DNA from: CAZTAK01 sp964611585
GTDB lineage: Bacteria; Pseudomonadota; Alphaproteobacteria; SHVP01
Direction of reading: 5' to 3'
Length of the DNA: 5,109 bases
Assembly: GCA_964611585.1 (NCBI GenBank)
Contig: CAZTAK010000114.1
Location: 1-5,109, forward strand
The notes under the pieces were generated by a model, which was not told the DNA's origin, did not search any database, and worked only from the letters and a program-made list of their open reading frames with translations. Position 1 is the stretch's first letter, and each line of letters starts with the position of its first letter. This document shows positions 5,003 to 5,109 of this stretch, in pieces. Made by a program: the position numbers and the translations under genes.

Positions 5003-5109
5003 ACCCCAAAGGAGTGCCGCTGCCGGCATAGGCGGGTTTTCGTAGAAATTGTAATAACTTTTGATTCGACGAACAGTGGATTTTCCCCGAACGATGCGCC
5101 ATGCGGATC

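Noticed and set aside
4123..5031. A 302-codon + strand open frame
   Set aside because: It lies antisense to the gamma-CA gene and part of the lipoprotein; the Asp/Val/Gly-rich translation is the usual mirror of a hexapeptide-repeat gene.
4803..5102. A 99-codon - strand open frame at the right edge
   Set aside because: Half of it overlaps the gamma-CA gene out of frame and the composition is shadow-like. No motif or ribosome binding site supports it.

Overview
The window is GC-rich, densely coding chromosomal DNA, most likely from an alphaproteobacterium, perhaps Rhodospirillales-like. The evidence is an Hsp20 gene followed by a DUF1150 gene (a small family typical of Alphaproteobacteria), a ROSE-type RNA thermometer in front of the Hsp20 gene, and a class 1B SpeD paired with SpeE. 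I see no rRNA, tRNA, CRISPR array, transposase or phage gene.

Layout from left to right. (1) The + strand carries the 3' part of a secreted M23 zinc metallopeptidase; its signal peptide begins outside the window. (2) The convergent gap that follows (about 961-1076) is filled with nested inverted repeats and looks like a small palindromic element that also supplies the peptidase stop codon. (3) The - strand carries a heat-shock unit: an RpoH-like promoter, a four-hairpin ROSE-like leader that buries the Shine-Dalgarno, hsp20, then a DUF1150 gene. (4) The + strand carries an unrecognised small helical protein whose reading frame seems to be broken by one extra base just before its natural end. 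(5) The - strand continues, read from the right edge leftwards, with a gamma-class carbonic anhydrase-like hexapeptide protein, a small lipoprotein whose signal peptide is split by an apparent one-base frameshift, speD, and speE. speD and speE overlap at TTGA and are probably translationally coupled.

Functionally, SpeD (SAM decarboxylase) makes the aminopropyl donor that SpeE uses to convert putrescine to spermidine. Hsp20 is a holdase chaperone whose translation should rise with temperature. The remaining genes have no obvious link to these pathways. I did not find a new multi-gene system. The items most worth a second look are the ROSE leader, the two apparent frameshifts, the palindromic intergenic element and the speD/speE junction.
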